Of a stretch of 64,000 bases of DNA, positions 41,185 through 50,164 are shown one piece after another. The notes under the pieces were generated by a model. It was not told the DNA's origin, did no database searches, and saw only the letters and a program-made list of their open reading frames with translations. Position 1 is the first letter of the stretch; the number at the start of each line of letters is the position of its first letter. A program made the translations under genes and the position numbers. The DNA is from Streptomyces tsukubensis (GTDB lineage Bacteria; Actinomycetota; Actinomycetes; Streptomycetales; Streptomycetaceae). The DNA is taken from the NCBI RefSeq assembly GCF_003932715.1, contig NZ_CP020700.1:5106501-5170500 (forward strand). The letters are read 5' to 3'.

Positions 41185-43665
41185 ATGCCGTCAGCGATAC
41201 GCCGCCGCAGATCCGTCGCGCTGCTGGCCGTCGCGGCGATGAGCGCAACGCTTCTCGTCACCTCGCCCACGCCCGCGACCGCCGGGCCCAATCTGATCCG
41301 CAACCCCGGCTTCGAGGTCCCCGGGGGACCGGGCGACGACGGAATGCCGGAGTGCTGGAAGAAGTCGGGCTGGGGGAACAACGACTTCGCCTTCGAGACC
41401 GTGGCCGACGCCCGCACCGGGTCCGCCGCGATGAAGGTGTCACTGACCCGCAGGGTCGAAGGCGACCGGAAGGCGCTGGTGACCGAGAGTTCGCTCTGCG
41501 CCCCGGTCGTCGCGCCGAGCCGTCAGTACGATCTGTCCTTCTGGTACAAGAGCACGACGCCGGACACGGCCGTGACGCTCTTCCGGCACGACGCGGCCAC
41601 CGGCTGGCAGTACTGGACGGACGTACTGACCCTGCCGGTCAATCCGTCCGCCTACGCCCGGGCCGAGGTGCGCACCCCCGAGGTGCCGCCGGGTACGGAC
41701 CGGATCGCCTGGGGCGTCTCGGTGTACGGGGTCGGCTCGGTCACCACCGACGACTATGTGATGGAAGAGGTCGAGGTCCCGGTGCCGGAGCCGGGCTGCA
41801 CCGGCACCCCGGAGGAGTGCGTCAAGGGCCGCTGGGACGTCCTGCCGACCAAGAACCCGATCCGCTCCATGCACTCGGTGGTGCTGAAGAACGGCAAGGT
41901 GCTGGTGATCGCCGGCTCCGGGAACGATCCGATGCTCTTCGCCGCCGGAACGTTCACCTCCGCCGTCTACGACCCGGTCAACGGCTCATGGCGGCAGGTC
42001 CCGACGCCCGCCGACCTCTTCTGCGCCGGTCATGTCCAGCTGGCCGACGGCAAGGTCCTGGTCATGAGCGGGAACAAGGGCTATCCGACGGCCGACGGCC
42101 GGCTCGGCTACCAGGGGCTGAAGGACAGCTACATCTTCGACCCGGACACCGAGCGGTACATCCGTACCAACGATATGCACGACGGGCACTGGTATCCGTC
42201 GGCGACCATCCTCGGCAACGGTGACGTGATCTCCTTCGGCGGGCTGAAGGAGGACTCCACGGGCAATGTGACGGCGGAGAAGTTCTCGGCCGCGCAGAAC
42301 CGCTGGCTGCCGATCAGCCAGGTCAACCAGACCTGGTCGTACTGGGGCCTGTATCCGTCGATGATCCTGATGCAGGACGGCCGGCTCTTCTACTCCGGCA
42401 GCCATGTCTTCGGCAACGGGACCCCCGGTACGGGTGCGTCGATCTACGACTACGACCGCAACACCATCACCGACGTACCGGGGCTCCAGAACAAGGACGA
42501 GCGCGACCAGTCGGCGAGCGTCCTGCTGCCGCCCGCGCAGGACCAGCGGGTGCTGACCATCGGCGGCGGGAACAACGAGCGCAATCCGGTCGCCAACCGG
42601 CTCACCGACATCATCGACCTCAAGGAGCCCAGCCCCCGCTACCGGCCGGGGCCGCTGCTGCCGCAGGGCGAGGTCGACCAGGGGCAGGGCCGCCGCCCGC
42701 AGCGGGGCGCCGAGGGCAAGATGTACGTCTCCGCGGTGCTGCTGCCGGACGGCAAGGTCTTCGAGACCGGGGGCGCGCTGCACGACCGGGCCGATCCGGT
42801 GTTCGAGGCGTCCATGTTCGACCCGGTGACCAATACGTACCAGGCGAACATGGCCCGGGACCCGATTCCGCGCGGCTACCACTCGTCGTCGTTCCTGCTG
42901 CCCGACGGGCGGGTGATGTCGGTGGGCGACAACCCGGGCAACAACAGCTGGAACCACAACGTGTCCGTCTACACGCCGCCGTATCTGCTCAAGGGGCCCC
43001 GGCCGGAGATCACCTCCGTACCCGACGACCGCTGGCACTACGGCGACACCCAGCGGATCACGGTGAACCGGCCGATCGTCAAGGCGGAGCTGATCCGGCC
43101 CGCGGCGGTCACCCACTCATCGGACCCCAACCAGCGGTTCGTCGATCTGCCGCTGACCGTCCACGGCGGCAACCGGATCGACCTCAATGTGACCAGCAAC
43201 CCCAATCTGGCGCCGCCCGGCTGGTACATGCTGTTCGCGGTGGACGCCAATGGGATCCCGTCGGTGGCGAAGTGGGTCCACCTCGGGCCCGCGCCGGGGC
43301 AGCCGGGCGCCGCGGCGGCCGCGAAGTCCTCGGGCGGGCACGGGCACGGGGCCCCTCCGGCGCCTTCGGCCAAGGTCAACGAGTTTGCGGACGCGCTGGA
43401 GAAGCCCGCGAAGCCGCCGCTGAAGAAGCGGTCGTCGGCGCCGGTGAGCCCCAAGGTGGCGGGCTGTGAACCGGCCTACGGCACACCGGGCGTCTGTGTC
43501 CCGGTGAAGTTCCCGGCGACCGTCGCGGCCACGGCCGCGGCCCGCTGCGACTGGCTGGAGGCCCGCGACTTCGGCCGGCTGAAGGTCAACGGCCGCTCCG
43601 ACCCGCTGGGTCTTGACCGCAACAAGGACGGCGTGGCCTGCGGAAAGGGGGACCGCAGGAAGTAG
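41185..43665 (+). CDS. Secreted copper-radical oxidase (galactose oxidase/GlxA type) with extra N- and C-terminal modules
   Basis: 826 residues; ATG follows GGAAGGAGG. A signal peptide ends near ATA-GPN (residue 33). Residues 35-195 are a carbohydrate-binding-like beta module (NLIRNPGFEVPGG start). Residues 215-600 are kelch repeats, and 605-700 the DUF1929 (glyoxal oxidase C-terminal) domain. All residues of the copper-radical site can be placed: Cys280 (DLFCAGH) and Tyr337 (HWYPSAT) for the thioether-linked radical, Tyr565-His566 (GYHSSSF) and His644 (VTHSSD) as copper ligands. The last 65 residues have four Cys and DRNKDGVAC, an Excalibur-type calcium-binding end. GlxA matures a glycan at hyphal tips next to CslA; here the partners are the three transferases upstream. 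Confidence 0.9.
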   Translation: MPSAIRRRRSVALLAVAAMSATLLVTSPTPATAGPNLIRNPGFEVPGGPGDDGMPECWKKSGWGNNDFAFETVADARTGSAAMKVSLTRRVEGDRKALVTESSLCAPVVAPSRQYDLSFWYKSTTPDTAVTLFRHDAATGWQYWTDVLTLPVNPSAYARAEVRTPEVPPGTDRIAWGVSVYGVGSVTTDDYVMEEVEVPVPEPGCTGTPEECVKGRWDVLPTKNPIRSMHSVVLKNGKVLVIAGSGNDPMLFAAGTFTSAVYDPVNGSWRQVPTPADLFCAGHVQLADGKVLVMSGNKGYPTADGRLGYQGLKDSYIFDPDTERYIRTNDMHDGHWYPSATILGNGDVISFGGLKEDSTGNVTAEKFSAAQNRWLPISQVNQTWSYWGLYPSMILMQDGRLFYSGSHVFGNGTPGTGASIYDYDRNTITDVPGLQNKDERDQSASVLLPPAQDQRVLTIGGGNNERNPVANRLTDIIDLKEPSPRYRPGPLLPQGEVDQGQGRRPQRGAEGKMYVSAVLLPDGKVFETGGALHDRADPVFEASMFDPVTNTYQANMARDPIPRGYHSSSFLLPDGRVMSVGDNPGNNSWNHNVSVYTPPYLLKGPRPEITSVPDDRWHYGDTQRITVNRPIVKAELIRPAAVTHSSDPNQRFVDLPLTVHGGNRIDLNVTSNPNLAPPGWYMLFAVDANGIPSVAKWVHLGPAPGQPGAAAAAKSSGGHGHGAPPAPSAKVNEFADALEKPAKPPLKKRSSAPVSPKVAGCEPAYGTPGVCVPVKFPATVAATAAARCDWLEARDFGRLKVNGRSDPLGLDRNKDGVACGKGDRRK

Positions 43666-43671
43666 CAGCCG

Positions 43672-43703
43672 GACGGCCGTGGCGCAGGAGCGCCACGGCC
43701 GTC
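43672..43703. terminator. Terminator between copper oxidase and TrhA genes
   Basis: GACGGCCGTGGCG (43672-43684) pairs perfectly with CGCCACGGCCGTC (43691-43703) around a 6-base loop, between convergent genes. Confidence 0.85.
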
Positions 43704-43748
43704 GTGGTCTTCTGGGGGCGTAGTGAAGACGCAACCCCGGGGCAGGGG

Positions 43749-44441
43749 CTACGCCTGGTAGGCCACGAGGGAGATGCCCACGTAGTGGACGACGAACGCG
43801 GCCAGCGTGAACGAGTGGAAGACCTCGTGGAAGCCGAACCACCGCGGTGAGGGGTTGGGCCGCTTGATGCCGTACACCACCCCGCCCACGCTGTAGAGCA
43901 GTCCGCCCGCGATCACGCAGACGAGGACGGCGATGCCGCCCGTGCGCAGGAAGTCCGGCAGGAAGAAGACCGCGGCCCAGCCCATTGCGATGTAGCAGGG
44001 CGTGTAGAGCCAGCGCGGCGCTCCCACCCAGAACACCCGGAAGGCGATCCCGGCCACCGCGGCGGCCCAGACCGCCCAGAGGAGGGGCCGGGCGGTGGAA
44101 TCGGGGAGCAACAGCATCGTCAGCGGGGTATAGGTGCCCGCAATGATCAGAAAGATGTTGGCGTGGTCCAGGCGCCGCAGCACGGCCTCGCCGCGCGGCC
44201 CCCAGTTGCCCCGGTGGTACAGCGCGCTGACCCCGAAGAGCAGACAGGCGGTCAGGACGTAGACGGCACAGGCGGCCCGGGCCCGGGGGGAACCGGCGAA
44301 AGCGGTCAGTACCAGTCCGGCGACCAGCACTGCGGGGAACATTCCGGCGTGCAGCCAGCCGCGCAGCTTCGGCTTCGCCGGAGGAGACGGTATCGAGGTC
44401 GCCGTGGTCGCGGGGAGGGCGTCGGGCGCTGCAGGCGTCAT
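43749..44441 (-). CDS. trhA: Hemolysin III/TrhA-family membrane protein (PAQR fold)
   Basis: 230 residues from ATG 44441 (MTPAAPDALPAT). Seven hydrophobic spans. The PAQR metal-site pattern is present: the block SALYHRGNW (His), LDHANIFLIIAGTYTP (Asp-His), and the C-terminal pair FHEVFHSF with two His. Members were first called hemolysin III; TrhA in Bacillus has been linked to membrane-fluidity control. Divergent from the PEP carboxykinase gene with 221 bp between starts. Confidence 0.92.
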   Translation of the reverse strand: MTPAAPDALPATTATSIPSPPAKPKLRGWLHAGMFPAVLVAGLVLTAFAGSPRARAACAVYVLTACLLFGVSALYHRGNWGPRGEAVLRRLDHANIFLIIAGTYTPLTMLLLPDSTARPLLWAVWAAAVAGIAFRVFWVGAPRWLYTPCYIAMGWAAVFFLPDFLRTGGIAVLVCVIAGGLLYSVGGVVYGIKRPNPSPRWFGFHEVFHSFTLAAFVVHYVGISLVAYQA

Positions 44442-44662
44442 AAGGGGATGGTAGCCAGCCCGCGGGGCAACCGGCGCGTCCGCCTGTCCCCCGTGGTGTC
44501 CGCGACACGTGGCGATGCTCACGTGAGGTGCCCTCTGGACATATGGGCACCAGCCACGGATGATCAGATGAGTGCGGTCGGCACCGGATGAGCGCATTGC
44601 TGCGTCCGGGTCGCAGCCCCCACGGGGCAGACAGTTCAAAAAACCCTCGACTAGGAGCGATC

Positions 44663-46552
44663 GTGGCGCGCGACGCTGTGCTCTCCGGGAACGCCCCCCA
44701 CAGCCCCGGGGCCCTCGGCACCCTCCCCCCTCCCCCCACCACCCACAAGGCACTGGTTGCCTGGGTCGACGAGATCGCGTCGATCACCCAGCCCGACCGG
44801 ATCGTCTGGTGCGACGGTTCCGAGGCGGAGTACGAGCGCCTGTGCGAGGAGCTCGTCGCCAAGGGCACCTTCACCAAACTGGACCCGGTCAAGCGCCCGA
44901 ACTCGTACTACGCGGCTTCGGACCCCACCGACGTCGCCCGCGTCGAGGACCGCACCTTCATCTGCTCCGAGAAGGAGGAGGACGCCGGGCCGACCAACCA
45001 CTGGAAGGCCCCGGCGGAGATGAAGGAGATCTTCGCCGGCGAGAACGGCATCTTCCGCGGCGCCATGCGCGGCCGCACCATGTACGTGGTCCCCTTCTGC
45101 ATGGGCCCGCTCGGCTCCCCGCTCTCCGCCGTCGGCGTCGAGATCACCGACTCCGCCTATGTCGCGGTCTCCATGCGCACCATGACCCGGATGGGGCAGC
45201 CCGTCCTCGACGAGCTGGGCTCCGACGGCTTCTTCGTCAAGGCCGTCCACACCCTCGGCGCCCCGCTCGCGGAGGGCGAGGCCGACGTTCCGTGGCCGTG
45301 CAGCTCCACCAAGTACATCTCGCACTTCCCGGAGACCCGCGAGATCTGGTCCTACGGCTCCGGCTACGGCGGCAACGCCCTGCTCGGCAAGAAGTGCTAC
45401 GCCCTGCGGATCGCCTCCGTCATGGCCCGTGACGAGGGCTGGCTCGCCGAGCACATGCTGATCCTCAAGCTCACCCCGCCGCAGGGCGACGCCGAGTCCG
45501 CCGAGTCCGCCGAGTCCCCCAAGTATGTGGCCGCCGCCTTCCCCTCCGCCTGCGGCAAGACCAACCTCGCCATGCTGGAGCCCACGATCCCCGGCTGGAC
45601 CGTGGAGACCATCGGCGACGACATCGCCTGGATGCGGTTCGGCGAGGACGGCAGGCTGTACGCGATCAACCCCGAGGCCGGTTTCTTCGGCGTCGCGCCC
45701 GGCACCGGCGAGCACACCAACGCCAACGCCATGAAGACCCTCTGGGGCAACGCCGTCTTCACCAATGTCGCCCTCACCGACGACAACGACATCTGGTGGG
45801 AGGGTATGACGGAGGAGACCCCGGCCCGGCTGACGGACTGGAAGGGCAACGACTGGACGCCCGCCACCGAGACCCCGGCCGCCCACCCTAACGCCCGCTT
45901 CACCGTCCCGGCGTCCCAGTGCCCGACCGTCGCGCCCGAATGGGAGGACCCCAAGGGCGTCCCGATCTCCGCGATCCTCTTCGGCGGCCGCCGCGCCTCA
46001 GCCGTTCCGCTGGTCACCGAGTCCTTCAGCTGGCAGCACGGTGTCTTCCTCGGCGCGAACGTCGCCTCCGAGAAGACCGCCGCCGCCGAGGGCAAGGTCG
46101 GTGAGCTGCGCCGCGACCCCTTCGCCATGCTGCCGTTCTGCGGCTACAACATGGGCGACTACATGGCCCACTGGATCAAGGTCGGCCAGAACGCGGACCA
46201 GGCGAAGCTGCCGAAGATCTACTACGTCAACTGGTTCCGCAAGAACGACCAGGGCAAGTTCGTCTGGCCGGGCTTCGGTGAGAACAGCCGCGTACTGAAG
46301 TGGATCGTCGAGCGCCTCGACGGACGGGCCGACGGTGTGAAGACCCCGATCGGTGTGCTGCCCACGGCCGAGTCCCTGGACACCGACGGGCTGGAGCTGT
46401 CCCAGGAGGACCTCGACTTCCTGCTGACCGTCGACCCCGAGGTCTGGCGCGAGGAGGCGGCTCTGGTCCCCGAGCACCTCAACACCTTCGGTGACCACAC
46501 GCCGCAGGAGCTGTGGGCCGAGTACCGCGCCTTGGTGGCCCGCCTGGGCTGA
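44663..46552 (+). CDS. pckG: Phosphoenolpyruvate carboxykinase (GTP)
   Basis: 629 residues from GTG 44663 (TAGGAGC upstream), giving [10 protein letters not shown]; the frame is open a little further up. The GTP-type signature [13 protein letters not shown] (kinase-1a loop with the reactive Cys) is near residue 300, with [16 protein letters not shown] and [25 protein letters not shown] downstream. An insert of three near-identical Ala-Glu-Ser units (about 45488-45520) lies just before the conserved core. The enzyme converts oxaloacetate and GTP to PEP, GDP and CO2 in gluconeogenesis, and needs Mn2+/Mg2+. Length is near the family norm of about 610. A terminator follows. Confidence 0.97.
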   Translation: MARDAVLSGNAPHSPGALGTLPPPPTTHKALVAWVDEIASITQPDRIVWCDGSEAEYERLCEELVAKGTFTKLDPVKRPNSYYAASDPTDVARVEDRTFICSEKEEDAGPTNHWKAPAEMKEIFAGENGIFRGAMRGRTMYVVPFCMGPLGSPLSAVGVEITDSAYVAVSMRTMTRMGQPVLDELGSDGFFVKAVHTLGAPLAEGEADVPWPCSSTKYISHFPETREIWSYGSGYGGNALLGKKCYALRIASVMARDEGWLAEHMLILKLTPPQGDAESAESAESPKYVAAAFPSACGKTNLAMLEPTIPGWTVETIGDDIAWMRFGEDGRLYAINPEAGFFGVAPGTGEHTNANAMKTLWGNAVFTNVALTDDNDIWWEGMTEETPARLTDWKGNDWTPATETPAAHPNARFTVPASQCPTVAPEWEDPKGVPISAILFGGRRASAVPLVTESFSWQHGVFLGANVASEKTAAAEGKVGELRRDPFAMLPFCGYNMGDYMAHWIKVGQNADQAKLPKIYYVNWFRKNDQGKFVWPGFGENSRVLKWIVERLDGRADGVKTPIGVLPTAESLDTDGLELSQEDLDFLLTVDPEVWREEAALVPEHLNTFGDHTPQELWAEYRALVARLG

Positions 46553-46668
46553 CCCCATGCCCCCATGAACCGGGGCCGGGCGCGCACGAACGCGCCCGTC
46601 CCCGTACGCGGCGGTCCTGCCGACCACACCGCCCTGACCTGTGGAGTGCCCTCACCGGTCCGCCGCCC

Positions 46669-46705
46669 CCGGCCCCGACGCCTACCGACCAGGCGCCGGG
46701 GCCGG
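46669..46705. terminator. Terminator between PEP carboxykinase and the lipoprotein gene
   Basis: 15-base arms (46669-46683 and 46691-46705) with one mismatch and a 7-base loop, between convergent genes. Confidence 0.75.
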
Positions 46706-46722
46706 CGTGTTTCCGGCGCCGC

Positions 46723-47262
46723 TCAGTACCCGTCGACGCGCTCGCCCTCGGGCACCTCGTAGCAGCCGGAGACCACATGCAGGGAGAGGCTCGGTTGTTC
46801 GTCCTTCGCCAGATGGATGATGTTGACGCTGAACCTCCGCTCGTCGTGGTCGGCGGTCAGATTGAGGTTCTTGTTCCGGCTGGTGTCGTACTCGTACTCG
46901 ACGATTCTCCAACCATGGGCGGGCAGTTCGGCCTTGAGCTGTTCCATCACTCCCGCCAGCTGATCGGGTGATTCCGGATAGAAGGTCGACGGCTGGAACG
47001 TCTGGTAGTACTTCTCCGGGTCCTTCCCGTCACCGCATTCGCTGATCCTGGCGCCGCCTTCATCCGCTTTCCCCTTGACCTTGATCAGGCCGAAGAGCTC
47101 GCTGGAGACCAGCTCCGTCTCCGTCCTGGCGTCGTCGAGACTGCTGACGCCGGAGGAGGGAAGAGGGTTGTCTGACTGCCCGGAGTCGCCCATACCGCAT
47201 CCCGTGATCAGAGTGAGTGCCAGCCCCAGCGAGAGCGCCGCGGCAGGTTTCCTAGTCTTCAA
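46723..47262 (-). CDS. Small lipoprotein coupled to the DUF1023 hydrolase
   Basis: 179 residues. Signal peptide with lipobox LITGC (Cys about residue 22), so it is probably anchored on the outer face of the membrane. The mature part has a mixed alpha/beta look (QLKAELPAHGWRIVEYEYDTSRNKNL region), with a Cys in RISECGDG and another in VVSGCYEV that may pair. No known domain. Its start overlaps the end of the hydrolase gene by 11 bases, so it is translated together with it. By position it could be a partner or an immunity-like protein for the hydrolase, which is inference only. Confidence 0.85.
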   Translation of the reverse strand: MKTRKPAAALSLGLALTLITGCGMGDSGQSDNPLPSSGVSSLDDARTETELVSSELFGLIKVKGKADEGGARISECGDGKDPEKYYQTFQPSTFYPESPDQLAGVMEQLKAELPAHGWRIVEYEYDTSRNKNLNLTADHDERRFSVNIIHLAKDEQPSLSLHVVSGCYEVPEGERVDGY

Positions 47263-49051
47263 GCTTCACGTTCCCGTGTTTCCCGACGACGACGAAGGCC
47301 TGGTTGCGAAGCGTCTCCTTGCCGTCCACCCAGTAGTTGCTGTGCTCCCTGGTGTCCGTGGTCATCTGGTTCGCTCCGAACAAGGAGTCGCTGGGGATGA
47401 TCCCCGTAATTACCTGATGGCCGATCAGCTGGCCGCCGCCGTGTCCATAGCGGCCGATGTCCGGCACGGGGTCCCCGGGCGCCTCCTGGTTCCAGACCCG
47501 GCCCTTCGCTACGTCCAGCTCCTCGGCGGAGCCCACCTGCACCCCGGGGCTGCCGGCGAAGATCAGGTCATCGGCGTTGAGGTCGCCCTGCCGGGCCGCG
47601 GAGCCGATCAGGGTCGAGCCGTACGAATGGCCGATGACCGTCGTATGACCCGGTCCTTCGGCGGTCCTGGAGGTGTCGAGTCCGTCGAGGAACCGGTTCA
47701 GAGCCGGTGCCCCGTCATTGGCGTAGTGACTGAAAGGGGCGTCCTTGACGGCGTTGTCGGGCGCGTCATAGCCAATCCAAGTGATGGTGGCGACCGACTC
47801 ACCGCCCGCGACTTTGTCCGCCGTCTCCCACAAGGTCGTCATCCGGCTGATGTCACCCCCCACCTTCTCCAGGCTCGCCCCCGTCCCGGGCACGAACACC
47901 GCCGTGTGATCGGCCGTATCGGGGTTCCCGTTGGCGATGATCGCCCTGCCGTCGCCCTCGGTGCTGAAGCCCAGCAGATACGCCTCCGGCAGCCCTTCCG
48001 TCCCCGTGTCGTCGAAGCGCTGCTCGATCCGCTCCATGCCCTTCAGCCCCTGGGTCAGCCGTTTCTCCTCGCCCTCGTACTTCCGGGTCCACTCCATGTA
48101 CTCGTCCGAGTACACCTTCACCGGACCCCGGGCGGTGTTGATCCAGGTGTACTTGTTCTCCGGTGCGGGCGGGATCGCGTTCAGCGCGAGCTGGTACTCC
48201 CCGTGCTTCTGGGCGAGGACCGTACGGTTCGCCTCGTCACGGACGGTGGCCGGGAGGCCGTCCAGTACGCCGACGCTCGCCGGGTTCATGGAGATATAGG
48301 CGTCGCGTTCCTCGTCGGAGAGGCCTTTCCACCACGCGGCGTTCTCGGCGGGCGAGGCGTCCTTCGGCGGACCTTCGATCGTCCTCAGATAGGTACCGGC
48401 GGCTTCCCGGACACCGCTGGTGTCGGCCGTGGTGTCCGTCCAGTCCCGGGCGGAGACCGTGAGGTCGTCGTCCGCCTTCAGGGCACGGAGCTTCGGGGCC
48501 CACTTCCCGTCGGCGGCGGTGGCCTCCGACAGCGCATTGGTGATCCGTACCGCGATGTCGTAGGCGGGCCCCGTGTGCGGGTTCGGATACTGGTAGGCGG
48601 CCTGCCGTCCGACGTCCCGGGCCTGCGGGCTGTCGTCCCCGTACCCCCGGGCGGTGCCCCCGCCGGGGATCTCGCCGTCGACCTTGTCCGGGCCCGCCGG
48701 GTACGTGACCGTACCGTCGTCGTTCACCGTGAACTTCCGGGACTCGGCCTCCAGCAGCGCCGACTCCAGTTTCCGCTTCGCCGCGGCGATATCGAAGGCG
48801 AAACCGTTGAGCGCGGTACTGATGAGACCGCATTCGACCTGGGTGTACTGGAAGTTCTTGGCCAGCTCCCGTAACTCGCCGAGTGCGGCGTCCAGGGCTT
48901 CGCCCTTGAGGCCCGCCTTCCGCATCCCGCCGATCACACCCGCCTCGACCTGGTCCTTCGCCGACTGCGCCATATCGGCGAGGGCGCGGTATCCATCGGC
49001 GGCGCCCTCGTACTCGGCGGGCTTCAGACTCTTCAGGGTCTTGAGGTCCAC
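47252..49051 (-). CDS. Alpha/beta hydrolase of the DUF1023 family, with TTA codon
   Basis: 599 residues. The N-terminal 110 residues are helical (EYEGAADGYRALADMAQSAKDQVEAG), similar in style to WXG100/ESX substrates. The hydrolase lies at about 390-590: the nucleophile elbow TTVIGHSYGSTLIGSAA (Ser about residue 475), an Asp in EAPGDPVPDIGRYG and a His in GQLIGHQVI or TREHSNYW. No classical signal peptide. The family is frequent in Actinobacteria near WXG-like proteins; substrate unknown. A TTA codon (48874-48872) makes it a likely bldA target. It starts 7 bases after the WXG-like gene and overlaps the lipoprotein gene, forming a three-gene operon. Confidence 0.88.
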   Translation of the reverse strand: MDLKTLKSLKPAEYEGAADGYRALADMAQSAKDQVEAGVIGGMRKAGLKGEALDAALGELRELAKNFQYTQVECGLISTALNGFAFDIAAAKRKLESALLEAESRKFTVNDDGTVTYPAGPDKVDGEIPGGGTARGYGDDSPQARDVGRQAAYQYPNPHTGPAYDIAVRITNALSEATAADGKWAPKLRALKADDDLTVSARDWTDTTADTSGVREAAGTYLRTIEGPPKDASPAENAAWWKGLSDEERDAYISMNPASVGVLDGLPATVRDEANRTVLAQKHGEYQLALNAIPPAPENKYTWINTARGPVKVYSDEYMEWTRKYEGEEKRLTQGLKGMERIEQRFDDTGTEGLPEAYLLGFSTEGDGRAIIANGNPDTADHTAVFVPGTGASLEKVGGDISRMTTLWETADKVAGGESVATITWIGYDAPDNAVKDAPFSHYANDGAPALNRFLDGLDTSRTAEGPGHTTVIGHSYGSTLIGSAARQGDLNADDLIFAGSPGVQVGSAEELDVAKGRVWNQEAPGDPVPDIGRYGHGGGQLIGHQVITGIIPSDSLFGANQMTTDTREHSNYWVDGKETLRNQAFVVVGKHGNVKLED

Positions 49052-49058
49052 GACGCCG

Positions 49059-49517
49059 TCACCGCCTCGTCGGCACGCAGGCGATATCGTCGCGGTCCGC
49101 GAACTCCGCCCGCACCTTGCCGATTTCGGCCTCCACGGCCTCGTCGGTCCGCAGCAGCTCCCGGCCGACCTGATCCAGGATCCCCTGGAGGCTCCCGCAG
49201 CGCCGGCTCACGTCATCGGCGTACTTTTTCCAGGAGGCGTACAGCTCCTGCTGGGCCGCGGCGCTGAGGCACCCGGCGGTCTCGCCGAGCCCGGACTGCC
49301 CGTCCGTCAGCTTGCCGACTGCCGTCGTGACCCCTCTGCGTAAGGAGCCGACGCCCTCCCCGGCCGCGAGCCACGCCTGCCGGCTGGACTGCAACCCCAG
49401 GGTGACCGCGCTGATGCCCGGGCCCGTCTCATCCGGCGGCAGTCCGTTCAGCCGCATCGCGGTGGCCTCCCGTTCGGCCACCCCGGCTTTGATCTGTTCC
49501 CACTCGTCCCACGCCAC
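49059..49517 (-). CDS. Helical WXG-like protein, first gene of the hydrolase operon, TTA codon
   Basis: 152 residues from GTG 49517 (begins MAWDEWEQIKAG); an ATG 10 codons upstream is possible. The sequence is almost entirely alpha-helical with heptad-like Leu/Val spacing (SSRQAWLAAGEGVGSLRRGVTTAVGKL) and two Cys. A WxG motif in the strict sense is not seen, so membership of the WXG100/ESAT-6 group is only suggested by size, helicity and partner. A TTA codon lies at 49343-49341. No ESX/type VII secretion gene is in the window. Confidence 0.78.
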   Translation of the reverse strand: MAWDEWEQIKAGVAEREATAMRLNGLPPDETGPGISAVTLGLQSSRQAWLAAGEGVGSLRRGVTTAVGKLTDGQSGLGETAGCLSAAAQQELYASWKKYADDVSRRCGSLQGILDQVGRELLRTDEAVEAEIGKVRAEFADRDDIACVPTRR

Positions 49518-49670
49518 GCGCGCCCCCCGGCAGCAGCTTCCCGACACCTGCAGATCTCCCCGACTCTACCGGCCGTACGGGGGCGGGACCGGGGCCTGTG
49601 GACAACTGCCGGGACCCCGCCCACCGGGGTGGACGAGGTCTCGGTTCCTCACGGTTTCGTGCCGTACGAC

Positions 49671-50054
49671 TCAGGCCGCGGCGAGCTCCGCGCCGCCGAG
49701 GGCGGCCGCATGGGCGTCCATCCGCTCGGCGGCCAGGATCGCCACCGCCGTATCGGCCCGGGACGCGGCGACGACCAAGGCGCGCCCGGCGAGCGCATGT
49801 GCCCTGCGGTGCAGCGCCAGCGGGTCGGCACCGCTCAGCGCCGTATGCCGGGCGGGCGGCGCCCCGCGCAGCCGGGCGACCTGGGTCGCGATCCGGTCGG
49901 CCGCGGTGTCCAGGGCCAGCTCGTCGGTGACCGCCAGCAGAGCGGAGAGATGGCCCGCGAGCTGGATGTCCAGCTCCTCCTCGCGGGAGCGATGCGGATA
50001 CGCGGCGGTGTCGGCCATCGAGTGGACAGACCTGGTGCGGATCGGCTCGTACAT
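49671..50054 (-). CDS. Small helical hypothetical protein
   Basis: 127 residues; ATG 50054 with a perfect AGGAGG upstream. Helical and Ala-rich (ELDIQLAGHLSALLAVTDELALDTAADRIATQVARLRG), no membrane span and no signal peptide. It resembles small conserved actinobacterial proteins without known function. It stands between the aminotransferase and the hydrolase operon, on the same strand, with 153 bp before the latter. Confidence 0.8.
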   Translation of the reverse strand: MYEPIRTRSVHSMADTAAYPHRSREEELDIQLAGHLSALLAVTDELALDTAADRIATQVARLRGAPPARHTALSGADPLALHRRAHALAGRALVVAASRADTAVAILAAERMDAHAAALGGAELAAA

Positions 50055-50164
50055 AAAGATGGCCTCCTGCTCACTGTCAGGAGACCATCCTACCTTGGAT
50101 TCAGTCTAAAGTTCGTCCTGGTCGGAATTCGGCCCGATCCGTCCGCTCAGGGGGGCGGTTCGGC

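Noticed and set aside
45488..45520. Ala-Glu-Ser repeat in PEP carboxykinase as a frameshift or error
   Set aside because: The repeat is in frame and short, and the conserved sequence continues normally on both sides.
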